64,000 bases of DNA from Roseobacter fucihabitans (GTDB lineage Bacteria; Pseudomonadota; Alphaproteobacteria; Rhodobacterales; Rhodobacteraceae): the NCBI RefSeq assembly GCF_014337925.2, contig NZ_CP143423.1, forward strand, positions 3,502,501-3,566,500, in the 5' to 3' direction. This document shows, one piece after another, positions 12,433 to 22,728 of this stretch. The notes under the pieces are model-generated. The model searched no databases. It saw nothing but the letters and a program-made list of their open reading frames with translations, and was not told the origin of the DNA. Made by a program: the position numbers and the translations under genes. Each line of letters opens with the position of its first letter. Position 1 is the first letter of the stretch.

Positions 12433-15400
12433 TTATTCGTCCTCCTCCGCGTCCAGGAGTTCCATATTGAGGCCGAGACCGCGGACTTCTTTGACCAGAA
12501 CGTTGAAGCTTTCGGGCACGCCCGCTTCAAAATTGTCCTCGCCTTTGACGATGCTTTCATAGACTTTCGTCCGCCCGGCCACGTCATCCGATTTCACGGT
12601 CAGCATTTCCTGCAGGGTATATGCAGCGCCATAAGCTTCCAGCGCCCAGACCTCCATTTCCCCGAAACGCTGACCACCAAACTGCGCTTTACCACCCAAA
12701 GGCTGCTGGGTGACCAACGAGTATGGCCCGGTCGAACGCGCGTGGATTTTATCATCCACAAGGTGGTGCAGTTTCAGCAAGTATTTGACGCCAACAGTCA
12801 CGGGACGCGCAAACTGCTCGCCTGTACGACCGTCAAACAGTACCGATTGACCGGATGTGTCAAAGCCCGCACGTTTCAACGAGTCGTTCACATCCGCCTC
12901 CTTGGCACCGTCAAAAACCGGCGTTGCGATCGGCACGCCACGTGTGACGTTACCTGCCGCCTCAACGAGGGTTTCCTCATCCATACCGGCGATGCCTTCG
13001 TCGTAAACGTCTTGGCCGTATGCATGGCTCATGGCTTCGCGCACAGGCGTCAGATCGCCAGAGCGACGATAGTCCTGCAAGGCCTCATCCACATTGATGC
13101 CCAAACCGCGTGCGGCCCAGCCCATGTGCGTCTCGAGAATCTGACCGACGTTCATACGCGACGGCACACCCAGCGGGTTCAGACAGAAATCAACCGGCGT
13201 ACCGTCCGCAAGGAACGGCATATCTTCCATGGGAACCACCTTGGAAATGACCCCTTTGTTGCCGTGACGTCCGGCCATTTTATCGCCCGGTTGCAGCTTG
13301 CGCTTTACCGCGACAAAAACCTTGACCATCTTCATCACGCCTGGGGGCAGATCGTCGCCACGACGGACTTTCTCGACCTTATCCTCAAAACGCGCATCCA
13401 AGGTCCGTTTCTGGATCTCGTATTGCTCATTCAGCGCCTCTACGACCTGCGCGTCAGCTTCGTCTTTGAGCGCCAATTGCCACCACTGACCACGGGTCAG
13501 CATTTCCAGCAGATCCTCGTTAATCTCCGAATTAGACGCAACGCCTTTCGGACCCTTTACCGCAACCTTACCCATGATCATGGACTTCAGGCGCGCATAG
13601 ATGTTGCGATCCAAAATAGCCATTTCATCGTCACGGTCACGTGCCAAACGCTCGACTTCTTCACGCTCGATCTGCAAGGCACGTTCGTCTTTTTCCACAC
13701 CATGGCGGTTAAAGACGCGCACTTCGACGACCGTGCCGAAATCACCCGGCTTCACGCGCAACGAGGTGTCACGCACATCCGACGCTTTTTCACCGAAGAT
13801 GGCCCGGAGGAGCTTTTCTTCCGGCGTCATCGGGCTCTCACCTTTTGGCGTGATCTTACCGACCAGAATATCGCCCGGTTCCACATCGGCACCGATGTAA
13901 ACGATGCCCGCTTCGTCGAGGTTGCGCAGGGCTTCCTCACCGACATTCGGGATATCCCGGGTGATCTCTTCTGGCCCCAGCTTCGTGTCACGCGCGGCGA
14001 CTTCGAATTCCTCGATATGGATCGAGGTGAAGACGTCATCACGGGCAATCCGCTCGGAGATCAGGATGGAATCCTCATAGTTGTATCCATTCCACGGCAT
14101 AAAGGCGACGACGACGTTCTTGCCGAGCGCCAGTTCTCCCATATCCGTCGATGGACCATCGGCAACCACCTGTCCTTTTTGAACCGTGTCACCCACCTTA
14201 ACCAACGGACGCTGGTTGATGCAGGTGTTCTGGTTGGAGCGCTGGAATTTACGCATGCGGTAAATGTCCACACCCGCATCGCCCAGTTCCAAATCAGCGG
14301 TCGCGCGAATAACGATCCGCTGGGCGTCGACCTGGTCGATGATGCCCGCGCGTTTCGCCATGATCGCCGCACCGGAATCGCGCGCCACGACCTCTTCGAT
14401 GCCGGTGCCCACAAGCGGGGCCTCGGCCTGAAGCAAAGGAACCGCCTGACGCTGCATGTTCGAGCCCATCAGAGCCCTGTTCGCATCGTCATTTTCCAGG
14501 AATGGGATCAACGAGGCCGCGACCGACACCAGCTGTTTCGGGCTGACGTCAATCAGGTCCACATTCTCGGATGGCGACAGCGTATAATCTCCCGATTTCC
14601 GCGTGGAAACCAGATCGTTCACGAACTTCATGTCACTGTCGAGGTTCGCGTTGGCCTGCGCCACGGTGTGACGCATTTCCTCGGTCGCGGACATGTATTG
14701 CACTTCGTCGGTCACCTTGCGGTTTTCGACCTTGCGGTAGGGTGTCTCGATGAAGCCGTATTTATTCACGCGGGCAAAAGTGGCCAGCGAGTTGATCAGA
14801 CCGATGTTCGGCCCTTCCGGCGTTTCAATCGGGCACATCCGACCGTAGTGCGTGGGGTGTACGTCGCGCACTTCAAAGCCCGCACGTTCACGTGTCAAAC
14901 CGCCCGGCCCAAGCGCGGAAAGGCGACGCTTATGCGTGACCTCGGAGAGCGGGTTGGTTTGGTCCATGAACTGGCTGAGCTGCGAAGAACCAAAGAATTC
15001 ACGTACCGCAGCAGCGGCAGGTTTCGCGTTGATCAGGTCCTGTGGCATCACCGTGTCGATCTCGACAGATGACATACGCTCTTTGATCGCACGCTCCATG
15101 CGCAGCAGGCCAACGCGGTATTGGTTTTCCATCAGCTCGCCAACGGAGCGCACGCGGCGGTTCCCGAGGTGGTCGATGTCGTCGATGTCACCGCGTCCGT
15201 CGCGCAGATCGACCAGCGCCTTGATGCAGGCCACAATGTCCTCACGGCGCAACGTACGCTGCGTGTCTTCGGCATCCAGAGCCAGACGCATGTTCATTTT
15301 CACGCGGCCCACAGCCGAGAGATCATAGCGCTCACTGTCAAAGAACAGCGTGTCAAACAGGTTCGACGCGGCCTCGACGGTGGGCGGCTCGCCCGGACGC

Positions 15401-16569
15401 ATGACGCGGTAGATGTCCATGAGCGCGGTGTCGCGGTTCATGTTCTTATCCTGCGCCATGGTGTTGCGCATGTAGGGGCCGACGTTGACGTTATCGATGT
15501 CCAGCAATGGAATCTCGGTGATACCAGCCTCGACCAACTCTTTGGCCGTTCCGCCAATGAGCGTGCCGTCTTTGTCGTATTCCAGCGTCATCTCATCACC
15601 GGCTTCGACATAGATCGCACCAGTTTCTTCGTTGATGATGTCCTTGGCGACGAATTTGCCCACGATATGCTCATAGGGCAGCAGCAATTCGGTTACTTTG
15701 CCCTCGTCGATCAATTTCTTAACCGCGCGTGGCGTGACTTTCTTGCCCTGCTCAAACAGGATTTCACCGGTTTTCGCATCGACCAGATCGTAGGTCGGAC
15801 GGGTGCCGCGCACCCGGTCCGGGAAGAACGGGGCGACCCAGCCTTTGTTCTTTTCCAGCTTGTAGGTGACGGTGTTGTAATAGGCGTCCATGATCGCTTC
15901 CTGGTCAAGACCAAGCGCGTAGAGGAGCGTCGTGACGGGCAATTTCCGACGACGGTCGATCCGGGCAAAGACGATGTCTTTGGCGTCGAATTCAAAGTCG
16001 AGCCAGCTGCCGCGATAGGGGATGATGCGGCAGGCAAACAGGAGTTTACCCGAGGAATGAGTCTTGCCCTTGTCGTGATCAAAGAAAACGCCGGGGGAGC
16101 GGTGCATCTGGGATACGATCACGCGCTCGGTGCCGTTCACCACAAATGTCCCGTTCGGGGTCATTAGCGGCATGTCACCCATGAAGACGTCTTGTTCCTT
16201 GATGTCCTTGACGGATTTCGCGCCAGTGTCTTCGTCCACATCGAACACGATGAGGCGCAGGGTCACTTTGAGCGGTGCCGAATAGGTCATGTCGCGCTGC
16301 TGACATTCCTCAACATCGTATTTGGGCTTTTCCAGCTCGTACTTGACGTATTCCAGCACGGAGGTTTCGTTGAAATCCTTCACCGGGAAAACGGACTGGA
16401 AAACCCCCTGGATGCCGTCGCCATCAGTCGGCGTATCCGCATCACCGGAATTCAGGAAAAGATCATATGAGGATTTCTGTACCTCAATTAGGTTTGGCAT
16501 CTCCAAAACTTCACGGATTTTGCCATAATATTTACGTAGACGTTTCTGGCCAAGGAACGATTGAGCCAT
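12433..16569 (-). CDS. rpoB: DNA-directed RNA polymerase beta subunit
   Basis: The product is 1378 residues, usual for alphaproteobacteria. The rifampicin pocket ([20 protein letters not shown] then [14 protein letters not shown]) has the wild-type Ser, Asp, His and Ser positions. The switch and C-terminal clamp regions ([20 protein letters not shown]) are intact. The start is the ATG at 16569 ([17 protein letters not shown]) with AAAGGTG nine bases upstream; four more codons are open but not conserved. Its leader contains two hairpins after rplL that may tune its expression. Confidence 0.98.
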   Translation of the reverse strand: MAQSFLGQKRLRKYYGKIREVLEMPNLIEVQKSSYDLFLNSGDADTPTDGDGIQGVFQSVFPVKDFNETSVLEYVKYELEKPKYDVEECQQRDMTYSAPLKVTLRLIVFDVDEDTGAKSVKDIKEQDVFMGDMPLMTPNGTFVVNGTERVIVSQMHRSPGVFFDHDKGKTHSSGKLLFACRIIPYRGSWLDFEFDAKDIVFARIDRRRKLPVTTLLYALGLDQEAIMDAYYNTVTYKLEKNKGWVAPFFPDRVRGTRPTYDLVDAKTGEILFEQGKKVTPRAVKKLIDEGKVTELLLPYEHIVGKFVAKDIINEETGAIYVEAGDEMTLEYDKDGTLIGGTAKELVEAGITEIPLLDIDNVNVGPYMRNTMAQDKNMNRDTALMDIYRVMRPGEPPTVEAASNLFDTLFFDSERYDLSAVGRVKMNMRLALDAEDTQRTLRREDIVACIKALVDLRDGRGDIDDIDHLGNRRVRSVGELMENQYRVGLLRMERAIKERMSSVEIDTVMPQDLINAKPAAAAVREFFGSSQLSQFMDQTNPLSEVTHKRRLSALGPGGLTRERAGFEVRDVHPTHYGRMCPIETPEGPNIGLINSLATFARVNKYGFIETPYRKVENRKVTDEVQYMSATEEMRHTVAQANANLDSDMKFVNDLVSTRKSGDYTLSPSENVDLIDVSPKQLVSVAASLIPFLENDDANRALMGSNMQRQAVPLLQAEAPLVGTGIEEVVARDSGAAIMAKRAGIIDQVDAQRIVIRATADLELGDAGVDIYRMRKFQRSNQNTCINQRPLVKVGDTVQKGQVVADGPSTDMGELALGKNVVVAFMPWNGYNYEDSILISERIARDDVFTSIHIEEFEVAARDTKLGPEEITRDIPNVGEEALRNLDEAGIVYIGADVEPGDILVGKITPKGESPMTPEEKLLRAIFGEKASDVRDTSLRVKPGDFGTVVEVRVFNRHGVEKDERALQIEREEVERLARDRDDEMAILDRNIYARLKSMIMGKVAVKGPKGVASNSEINEDLLEMLTRGQWWQLALKDEADAQVVEALNEQYEIQKRTLDARFEDKVEKVRRGDDLPPGVMKMVKVFVAVKRKLQPGDKMAGRHGNKGVISKVVPMEDMPFLADGTPVDFCLNPLGVPSRMNVGQILETHMGWAARGLGINVDEALQDYRRSGDLTPVREAMSHAYGQDVYDEGIAGMDEETLVEAAGNVTRGVPIATPVFDGAKEADVNDSLKRAGFDTSGQSVLFDGRTGEQFARPVTVGVKYLLKLHHLVDDKIHARSTGPYSLVTQQPLGGKAQFGGQRFGEMEVWALEAYGAAYTLQEMLTVKSDDVAGRTKVYESIVKGEDNFEAGVPESFNVLVKEVRGLGLNMELLDAEEDE

Positions 16570-16715
16570 AATAGGTGTCACCTTTCAGAGTTCTCACCGG
16601 TCGAGGACGCCGTCGGGCCACGGCACCTCGCCCATACGAGACGATACGTTTCGGTCTATTCGTGGTCACCGTCCCACCGGTGTCCTCCCGACCATTGAAC
16701 CGCATCCTGGAAAAG

Positions 16716-16780
16716 GTCTTGGGCAAAAGGCCCTTTCCAAGACGGGTTAAGCTGGACCCGAAAATCCTCGGGCCCAGCTT
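16716..16780 (-). promoter_or_regulatory. Paired hairpins in the rplL-rpoB gap, possible attenuator or processing site
   Basis: In the 274-base rplL-rpoB gap two stems can form: a 13-bp stem with 16749-16761 pairing to 16768-16780 (one G-T mismatch position), and a 7-bp stem with 16716-16722 pairing to 16737-16743. Neither is followed by a U-run on the minus strand. In E. coli the same gap holds an attenuator and an RNase III site; by analogy these may lower rpoBC expression relative to L7/L12. That function is inferred. Confidence 0.45.
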
Positions 16781-16843
16781 GTTTTTTTGTGCGCGGTACG
16801 GAGGTTTAAACGAAGCCCCCAGCCGCACCCTGGAACCAGACCC

Positions 16844-17215
16844 TTAGGCCAGTTCGACTTCCGCGCCAGCTGCTTCCAGCTTGGCTTTGACTTCTTCGGC
16901 TTCGGCTTTGTCGACGCCTTCTTTGATCTTGCCGCCCGCTTCCACGAGGTCTTTGGCTTCTTTCAGACCAAGACCGGTGATGCCGCGAACTTCTTTGATC
17001 ACGTTGATTTTCGAGGCACCTGCATTTTTCAGGACAACATCGAACTCTGTTTTCTCTTCCTCAGCCGCGCCCGCATCAGCAGGACCCGCCATCATTACGG
17101 CGCCACCGGCTGCTGGCTCGATGCCGTACTCGTCTTTGAGGATAGTTTTCAGTTCTTGTGCTTCAAGCAGCGTCAGACCAACGATCTCTTCTGCCAGTTT
17201 TTTCAGATCAGCCAT
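16844..17215 (-). CDS. rplL: 50S ribosomal protein L7/L12
   Basis: This 123-residue stalk protein has an N-terminal dimerisation helix ([22 protein letters not shown]), an Ala/Gly-rich hinge near residues 37-52 and a C-terminal factor-binding domain ([23 protein letters not shown]). It forms the multimeric stalk with L10 and recruits EF-Tu, EF-G and initiation factors. It starts 74 bases after rplJ. Confidence 0.98.
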   Translation of the reverse strand: MADLKKLAEEIVGLTLLEAQELKTILKDEYGIEPAAGGAVMMAGPADAGAAEEEKTEFDVVLKNAGASKINVIKEVRGITGLGLKEAKDLVEAGGKIKEGVDKAEAEEVKAKLEAAGAEVELA

Positions 17216-17289
17216 GTTTTAGCTCTTTCCGTTTACGATATGTGTGTTCCAACGTCGCGATTTCAACCCGACGCCGATTTGACGATGCT

Positions 17290-17805
17290 TTAAGCGGCCG
17301 CCTTGTCCTCGATCGTGGACAAGATGGATGCGATATTGCTTGCAGGTGCGCCAATAGCACCGGCGATATTCGAAGCAGGTGCGCCCAGCATGCCGGCGAT
17401 CGTGGAGATAAGCTCCTCGCGCGATGGCATCTTGGACACGGCTTCGACACCGGATGCGTCCAACGCGTTCTCACCCATAGCACCACCGAGAATGACGAAT
17501 TTATCATTCCCTTTGGCGAATTCCTGAGCAACCTTGGCCGCAGCCACGGGATCCTCAGAAAAGGTCAGAACGGTCATACCCGTCAGAAGGTCAGCAATGC
17601 TTGCACATGGCTTGCCCTCAAGGGCGATCTTGGCGAGCCTGTTTTTGGCAACACGCACAGACCCACCCGCATCGCGTGCACGCGCGCGTAGGTCCTGCAT
17701 TTCAGCAACTGTCAGACCGGCGTAGTGGCTTACCACAACGACGCCAGAGCTTTCAAAGATCTGGCCGAGTTCGTCGACCAATTGTTCTTTTTGTGCTCTA
17801 TCCAC
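17290..17805 (-). CDS. rplJ: 50S ribosomal protein L10
   Basis: The product is 171 residues from a GTG start at 17805 (read as [21 protein letters not shown]). I chose this start because it has GGAG seven bases upstream and gives the conserved N-terminus and normal length; the longer open frame up to 17886 is not conserved. L10 anchors L7/L12 dimers through its C-terminal helix, here the Ala/Ile-rich [16 protein letters not shown] tail, and typically represses its own message by binding the leader RNA. Confidence 0.95.
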   Translation of the reverse strand: MDRAQKEQLVDELGQIFESSGVVVVSHYAGLTVAEMQDLRARARDAGGSVRVAKNRLAKIALEGKPCASIADLLTGMTVLTFSEDPVAAAKVAQEFAKGNDKFVILGGAMGENALDASGVEAVSKMPSREELISTIAGMLGAPASNIAGAIGAPASNIASILSTIEDKAAA

Positions 17806-18054
17806 AGTTTCACTCCAAAATTGGGCAGGTTTCCCCGCCCGGCTCAGTTTAGAGATGCGATCTTCTGCACCTCGTTTCGGGTCCAATTCAGGGTCCCGAG
17901 ACCAAAACCGCCCGAAGGCTGAATTTTCTCGTTTCCCATCTCAGGAAGGAATTATGCGCAAGCTATGCTGCGAACCCTCCGTCTCGGACAGAAAGCAAAG
18001 CCGATGGTCTGGCCTTGCCCATCTGACGGGTCGCCCCGTCAAATTTCGGTGTAA
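17806..18054 (-). promoter_or_regulatory. Leader region of rplJ, candidate L10 autoregulatory leader
   Basis: About 250 untranslated bases between rplA (plus its 3' repeat) and the rplJ start contain several inverted repeats, for example GACGGGGCGACCCGTC around 18026-18041. In many bacteria the L10-L12 complex binds such a leader and represses translation. Position and length fit; I did not confirm the consensus fold. Confidence 0.45.
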
Positions 18055-18079
18055 GGTGGCCTGAAAGCCCACCCTACGG
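18055..18079. repeat. Half copy (25 bp) of dispersed palindromic repeat after rplA
   Basis: One arm of the repeat (GGTGGCCTGAAAGCCCACC then CTACGG) lies 3 bases after the rplA stop codon at 18083-18085. Alone it can fold into a short hairpin (GGTGG/CCACC). Confidence 0.8.
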
Positions 18080-18082
18080 TAT

Positions 18083-18781
18083 TTATTCAGTGACCGCGTT
18101 ATCCACGGAGACCGACACGCCCGGGCCCATTGTGGAGCTTAGCGCGATCTTTTTCATGTAGGTCCCTTTGGACCCTGATGGCTTGGCTTTCGACACGGCA
18201 CCGACGAAGGCGCGGATATTTTCGACCAGCTTGACCTCATCAAACGACACTTTGCCGACGCCCGCGTGTACGACGCCACCTTTTTCCGCTTTGAACTGAA
18301 CTTCGCCACCCTTTGCCGCTTTCACGGCGGCTTCGACGTCCATCGTCACGGTGCCGACTTTGGGGTTCGGCATCAGGTTGCGGGGACCAAGGACCTTACC
18401 CAAACGGCCAACAACCGGCATCATATCGGGCGTCGCGATGCAGCGATCAAATTCGATCTTGCCGCCTTGCACGATTTCCATCAGATCCTCGGCACCTACG
18501 ATATCCGCGCCAGCCTTCTGGGCTTCTTCGGCTTTCGGACCGCGTGCAAATACCGCAACGCGCACTGTTTTACCGGTGCCGTTTGGCAGGCCTACGACGC
18601 CGCGTACCATCTGATCCGCATGACGCGGGTCAACGCCAAGGTTCATCGCAATTTCGATGGTTTCATCAAATTTCACGTTTGAATTCGACTTGATCAACGA
18701 TACCGCTTCTTCAACGGTCAGGCTATCTTTGCCAGCGAATGCTTCACGCGCCGCGCGCGCTCTTTTTCCAAGCTTTGCCAT
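18083..18781 (-). CDS. rplA: 50S ribosomal protein L1
   Basis: The 232-residue L1 stalk protein of the E site has the conserved [24 protein letters not shown] and MGPGVSV regions intact. L1 commonly represses the L11-L1 message. It starts two bases after the rplK stop, so it is translationally coupled to rplK. Confidence 0.98.
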   Translation of the reverse strand: MAKLGKRARAAREAFAGKDSLTVEEAVSLIKSNSNVKFDETIEIAMNLGVDPRHADQMVRGVVGLPNGTGKTVRVAVFARGPKAEEAQKAGADIVGAEDLMEIVQGGKIEFDRCIATPDMMPVVGRLGKVLGPRNLMPNPKVGTVTMDVEAAVKAAKGGEVQFKAEKGGVVHAGVGKVSFDEVKLVENIRAFVGAVSKAKPSGSKGTYMKKIALSSTMGPGVSVSVDNAVTE

Positions 18782-18782
18782 C

Positions 18783-19208
18783 TTACTTCACCTCAATGCC
18801 CATGGAGCGGGCAGAGCCCAGGATGATCTTCATCGCGGCTTCAATCGAATTCGCGTTCAGATCTTTCATCTTCGCTTCGGCGATTTCGCGCACTTGCTTG
18901 GACGTCACATGACCTGCCACTTCGCGGGATGGTGTTTTAGCGCCTGACTTCAGCTTGGCCGCTTTCTTGAGGTAATAAGACGCAGGGGGCGTCTTGATTT
19001 CCATCGTGAAGGACTTGTCCTGGTAATAGGTGATCACGGTCGGGCACGGCGCACCGGGCTCCATATCTGCCGTCTTGGCGTTGAACGCCTTACAGAATTC
19101 CATGATGTTGATGCCGCGCTGACCGAGCGCCGGACCAACGGGCGGGGAGGGGTTTGCCTGCCCTGCCTTGACTTGCAGCTTCATGCTGCCAACGAGTTTC
19201 TTGGCCAT
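18783..19208 (-). CDS. rplK: 50S ribosomal protein L11
   Basis: The product is 141 residues from the ATG at 19208 ([32 protein letters not shown]), with AAGGAG upstream. The open frame extends 27 codons further upstream but without conservation. The Pro-rich N-terminal domain, which binds thiostrepton and helps RelA sensing, and the rRNA-binding C-terminal domain are both present. Confidence 0.98.
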   Translation of the reverse strand: MAKKLVGSMKLQVKAGQANPSPPVGPALGQRGINIMEFCKAFNAKTADMEPGAPCPTVITYYQDKSFTMEIKTPPASYYLKKAAKLKSGAKTPSREVAGHVTSKQVREIAEAKMKDLNANSIEAAMKIILGSARSMGIEVK

Positions 19209-19341
19209 GGGCCTTCTCCTTTTCCAACACTGCCCCGGCGCGCCGGTCCAGCTGTTTGCTGTCGTGGTCCGGTCTGGATGCCGCGGCACCCTCGCCTCCC
19301 ACGTTTGAAATCATGTCTTTCAGCAAGACACGACAAGCACG

Positions 19342-19875
19342 TCAGATCTGTTTATTGACCTGCGTGAATTCCAATTCGACCGGCGTTTCGCGGCCAAAGA
19401 TCGACACCGTCACCTTCAGGCGCTGGTTCTCATCATCTACTTCCTCGACCATGCCGTCGAAATCTTCAAATGGACCGTCGGCCACTTTGACCTTCTCGCC
19501 CACTTCAAAGTGAATGAGCGTGCGCGGTGCGTCCTCGCCTTCCTGAACCCGGTTCAGAATCGCATTCACCTCGGCATCACGCATCGGCATCGGGCGCCCC
19601 TGTGGACCCAAAAATCCGGTGACGCGGTTGATCGAATTGATCAGGTGATACCCGCCATCCGACATCTCCATGTGCACAAGCACATAACCCGGCATGAAGC
19701 GACGCTCGGTCGTGACCTTTTTGCCACGACGCACCTCGATCACCTCTTCGGTCGGCACCAGCACTTCGTCAATCTGATCCTCAAGGCCCTGCTCAGCCAC
19801 GGATGTACGGATTTGTTCTGCGATCTTCTTTTCGAAGTTCGACAGCACACTGACCGAATACCACCGTTTTGCCAT
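19342..19875 (-). CDS. nusG: Transcription termination/antitermination protein NusG
   Basis: This 177-residue protein has the NGN domain at about 1-115 ([20 protein letters not shown], then [16 protein letters not shown]) and the KOW domain at 125-177 ([19 protein letters not shown]). It binds the polymerase clamp and couples to Rho or S10. It lies 207 bases after secE and 133 bases before rplK on the same strand. Confidence 0.98.
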   Translation of the reverse strand: MAKRWYSVSVLSNFEKKIAEQIRTSVAEQGLEDQIDEVLVPTEEVIEVRRGKKVTTERRFMPGYVLVHMEMSDGGYHLINSINRVTGFLGPQGRPMPMRDAEVNAILNRVQEGEDAPRTLIHFEVGEKVKVADGPFEDFDGMVEEVDDENQRLKVTVSIFGRETPVELEFTQVNKQI

Positions 19876-20082
19876 CTGATCTTTGGTCCCTGTCTTGCTT
19901 GACGCTGCTCGTTACGTCAGAATTTCTACGCTATCCCGGACCCTTAGCCCGCTGCCCTCAACAAAAATCGGCGCGCAACTCGAATCGCCGCGCGCCCTGC
20001 TCAAAGCTCAGGTGTGCGAGATACTCCGCACAACCAGATGTTTCAAGGGCTGTAGCAGGTTTTTTAGTCCGGGCCGAGCGCT

Positions 20083-20280
20083 TCAGCCGAACATGCCCAG
20101 GACAGCCTGAAGACCGCCCCGGATTATAATATCAACCGTCGCAAAAAACACGGCCGTCAGGGCCGCTAAAATGAAAACCATCACCGTGGTCAACATCACC
20201 TCGCGACGTGTCGGCCAGACAACTTTGGCGACTTCTGCGCGGACCTGCTGGATAAATTGAAGCGGGTTGGTCGTGGCCAT
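20083..20280 (-). CDS. secE: Preprotein translocase subunit SecE
   Basis: The 65-residue short form of SecE is typical of alphaproteobacteria. It has an amphipathic segment with the conserved EVAKVVWPTRREV stretch at residues 16-28 and one membrane helix at about 29-50. It clamps SecY in the translocon. It is the first protein gene after tRNA-Trp, and a promoter with 17-base spacing lies just upstream. Confidence 0.96.
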   Translation of the reverse strand: MATTNPLQFIQQVRAEVAKVVWPTRREVMLTTVMVFILAALTAVFFATVDIIIRGGLQAVLGMFG

Positions 20281-20309
20281 TGCGAGACTTTCTGTTTGAT
20301 CTGAGGTGG

Positions 20310-20338
20310 CACATAACGGGGCCAGTGAGGAATTTCAA
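20310..20338 (-). promoter_or_regulatory. Predicted promoter upstream of secE
   Basis: The minus strand shows TTGAAA (20338-20333), a 17-base spacer and TATGTG (20315-20310), with a predicted start about 23 bases before the secE ATG. It lies between tRNA-Trp and secE, so secE-nusG may be made separately from the tRNA. Confidence 0.5.
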
Positions 20339-20481
20339 GAGTATCTATGCGCAGTCCGAGCCCTGCCATGGCGCGAAAAGGCCTGCGACAAAACGAATAC
20401 GCCCCGGCGTGCCCGCCTGTGCCGCCCCGAACCGGATCAACGAAAATCGATAACGCGTTTCTATATTCCAAACAATGTAAT

Positions 20482-20557
20482 TGGCAGGGGCTGAGGGACT
20501 CGAACCCACGACCCTCGGTTTTGGAGACCGATGCTCTACCAACTGAGCTAAACCCCT
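20482..20557 (-). tRNA. tRNA-Trp (anticodon CCA)
   Basis: The 76-base sequence includes an encoded 3' CCA. The acceptor AGGGGTT pairs with AGCCCCT, the D-arm is GCTCAGTTGGTAGAGC, the anticodon stem TCGGT/ACCGA holds loop CTCCAAA (anticodon CCA), and the T-arm is GTGGGTTCGAGTCCCTC-like. tRNA-Trp before secE-nusG is a common bacterial arrangement. Confidence 0.97.
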
Positions 20558-20797
20558 ATGCCGGTTTTCGGGGTAGTCGCAATTGCGTTCAGGTTCAAGG
20601 GGGATCGGACGGCATTGCGCAAAAAGTCGTTCTGATCAGGCTGCAGGCTCGTCCACTGCGCCCCTTGCGTCTGTTCAGAACAAGATCACATATGACCCAG
20701 CCGTTAGACGCAGAACCTGCATATGAAGAGGTCATTTGCGAACGGCAAAACGCCACGCCGATCCTCGCTCGGTGCCCTACTTCGAAGATAATTTAGC

Positions 20798-22726
20798 CTA
20801 TTTTTCGGTAAATTTCAGCTCGATACGTCGGTTCATCGCGCGGGCTTGCTCGGTATCGCCTTCCTGAACGGGTTGATATTCCCCGAAGCCATTCGCAGCC
20901 AGCCGGTTTGGTGGGATATCCAGAGCATTGACCATGAATTTCACCACGGACAAGGCCCGCCCCTGACTGAGCTCCCAATTATCAGAAAATTTGCCAAAAC
21001 CCGAAAGCGGGACGTTGTCGGTATGGCCATCCACGCGAATGATCCAGTCAATTTCCGGCGGGATATCATCCGCGACACTCGCGATGATTTGCGCCACCTT
21101 GGCAACCTCGCCCTGGCCTTTCACGGAAAGATCGGCACTCCCCGGCGCGAATAGAACTTCCGAAGAGAACACAAAGCGATCCCCCTCAATCCGCACCCCT
21201 TCCTGACGACCCAGAACGTCTCGCAGGCGACCAAAAAACTCTGACCGGTATTGTTCCAGATCTTTGGTTTCTGCACTCAGGCGCGCGGTTTCTTCGGCCA
21301 ACCGCGCGGTTTCTGCTTCAAGCCTGATGCGTTCGGCCTCTTCCAACGCGGCGCGGCGTCGCTCCTCTGCGGCCACCCGGGCCAGCGCCGTGTTCAGATC
21401 AGACCCCAGCGATTGCAATCGCACCTGAGAGGCTGCATCTCGCGCAACCGCGTCATCCAGAAGCGATTGCAAGTCACCGAGTTGAGCGCGCAGAGCAGCC
21501 ACCTGTTGATTGAGCAATTCCGCCTGCCGCTGTGCTTCGGCGGTTATTTCAGTTTCCTGCGCCAGGGACTGGCGGGCCTGTGCCAGAAGTGCCGCACGTC
21601 GTTCGGCCTCTGTCGTGCTATCCTCGGCCAGGGTTTCAGCAGCCAATTTCGCAGCGAGGGCTGCGGCCAATTGATCGCGCAGGCGCTCCTGTTCGGCCTG
21701 CAACGTCGCTTGCCGGGATTGCAACGATTGGGTCTGTTCTGCGGCGTCACCCTGCGCGGCTTGCAACTCTGCGCGCAACGCCGCCTCGGCATCCCGCAGC
21801 GCGGCGGCCTCTTGCTGTGAGCGCGTTACGTTTTCCTCAAGGTCTGCCAAACTTATCAGCGCAGCGGCCAATTGACCGTCCAGATCACCCTGTGACGCGC
21901 GCGCCGCCGCCAGCAGCGTCAGCGTATTCTCCGCTTCTTGCCGCTGGGCTTCCAAGGCCAGCGTCATCGCCGTCAACTCCGCATCCGCATCCGCCAGACG
22001 CGCCCGCAAAGCCTGCGCCGCAGCGGCCTCGGCAAGCCGCGCGGCCTCTTGCGCGCTCAAGGCTTCCTGTGTGGCACTGAGATCAATTGTTAAATCAGCG
22101 ACTTGCCCCTCAACGGCGGCATTGCGTGCGCGCAGATCAGCAACCAATGCATCCAATGCCTCTCGGCGCGCAGCGGCAAGTCGGGCAGCCTCGGTCTGGA
22201 CATCAATTTCACTGCGCGCGGCGGCCAGCGCGAGGTCAAGCGCCTCTTGCTCGCTCAGTAATTCCGCCTGGCTCCGCTCCAATGCGGCGCGCGTTTGCTC
22301 CAACGCGGCCACATCGCCCAGCGCCGTATCGCGTTGCGTGATCAACGCAGCAACCTGTGCTTCAAAGCTGGTAATCTGGGTTTGCGCCGCGTTCAATGCG
22401 GCGGTCTGTGCGTCCCGCGTCGCACTCAGCGATGCGATCTGTTCACGCGCATCCGTTAGTGAAGTGCGCAACTCTCCAACACGCGCATCCAGCTCGCTGT
22501 TGGTTTGTTGTTCCAAACCAAGGGCCTGCGCAAGAACGGCGACCTCGCCTGCGAGTTGATCCAGTTCAGATTCCTGCCCGGTGATCCGTTCGGTCAACAC
22601 AAATTGCACCACCATGAAAATAGTGAGCACAAACATCAGCACCAGCAACAAACCCGTCATCGCATCCACGAAGCCGGGCCAGATCGCCGCCTGAAACCGT
22701 GCTCCGGTGCGTCGTGACAGCGCCAT
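20798..22726 (-). CDS. MotB/OmpA-domain protein with long coiled coil
   Basis: The 642-residue protein has three parts. One N-terminal membrane helix (about 18-44, WPGFVDAMTGLLLVLMFVL) carries an Asp at residue 21 in the place of the MotB proton-binding Asp. A roughly 430-residue Ala/Gln/Glu-rich coiled coil (about 50-500) follows. The C-terminal OmpA/MotB peptidoglycan-binding domain (about 515-642) has the VDGHTDNVPL, DNWELSQGRALSVVKFM and NRRIELKF motifs. It starts two bases after the MotA/ExbB-like gene, so they form a stator-like pair. It is not near flagellar genes, and the coiled coil is far longer than in MotB. It is related in design to ZorB of Zorya systems, but no ZorC/D/E is present; the role is unknown. 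Confidence 0.85.
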   Translation of the reverse strand: MALSRRTGARFQAAIWPGFVDAMTGLLLVLMFVLTIFMVVQFVLTERITGQESELDQLAGEVAVLAQALGLEQQTNSELDARVGELRTSLTDAREQIASLSATRDAQTAALNAAQTQITSFEAQVAALITQRDTALGDVAALEQTRAALERSQAELLSEQEALDLALAAARSEIDVQTEAARLAAARREALDALVADLRARNAAVEGQVADLTIDLSATQEALSAQEAARLAEAAAAQALRARLADADAELTAMTLALEAQRQEAENTLTLLAAARASQGDLDGQLAAALISLADLEENVTRSQQEAAALRDAEAALRAELQAAQGDAAEQTQSLQSRQATLQAEQERLRDQLAAALAAKLAAETLAEDSTTEAERRAALLAQARQSLAQETEITAEAQRQAELLNQQVAALRAQLGDLQSLLDDAVARDAASQVRLQSLGSDLNTALARVAAEERRRAALEEAERIRLEAETARLAEETARLSAETKDLEQYRSEFFGRLRDVLGRQEGVRIEGDRFVFSSEVLFAPGSADLSVKGQGEVAKVAQIIASVADDIPPEIDWIIRVDGHTDNVPLSGFGKFSDNWELSQGRALSVVKFMVNALDIPPNRLAANGFGEYQPVQEGDTEQARAMNRRIELKFTEK

Positions 22727-22728
22727 GC

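Noticed and set aside
12367-15072. Open reading frame of 901 codons on the plus strand opposite rpoB
   Set aside because: It is an antisense by-product of strong GC bias in rpoB; the His/Arg/Asp-rich translation has no domain and there is no ribosome binding site.
16749-16788. Plus-strand terminator (stem plus T7 run) in the rplL-rpoB gap
   Set aside because: The T-run is on the plus strand, where no gene is transcribed; on the minus strand the stem lacks a U-run, so it is listed as a possible regulatory hairpin instead.
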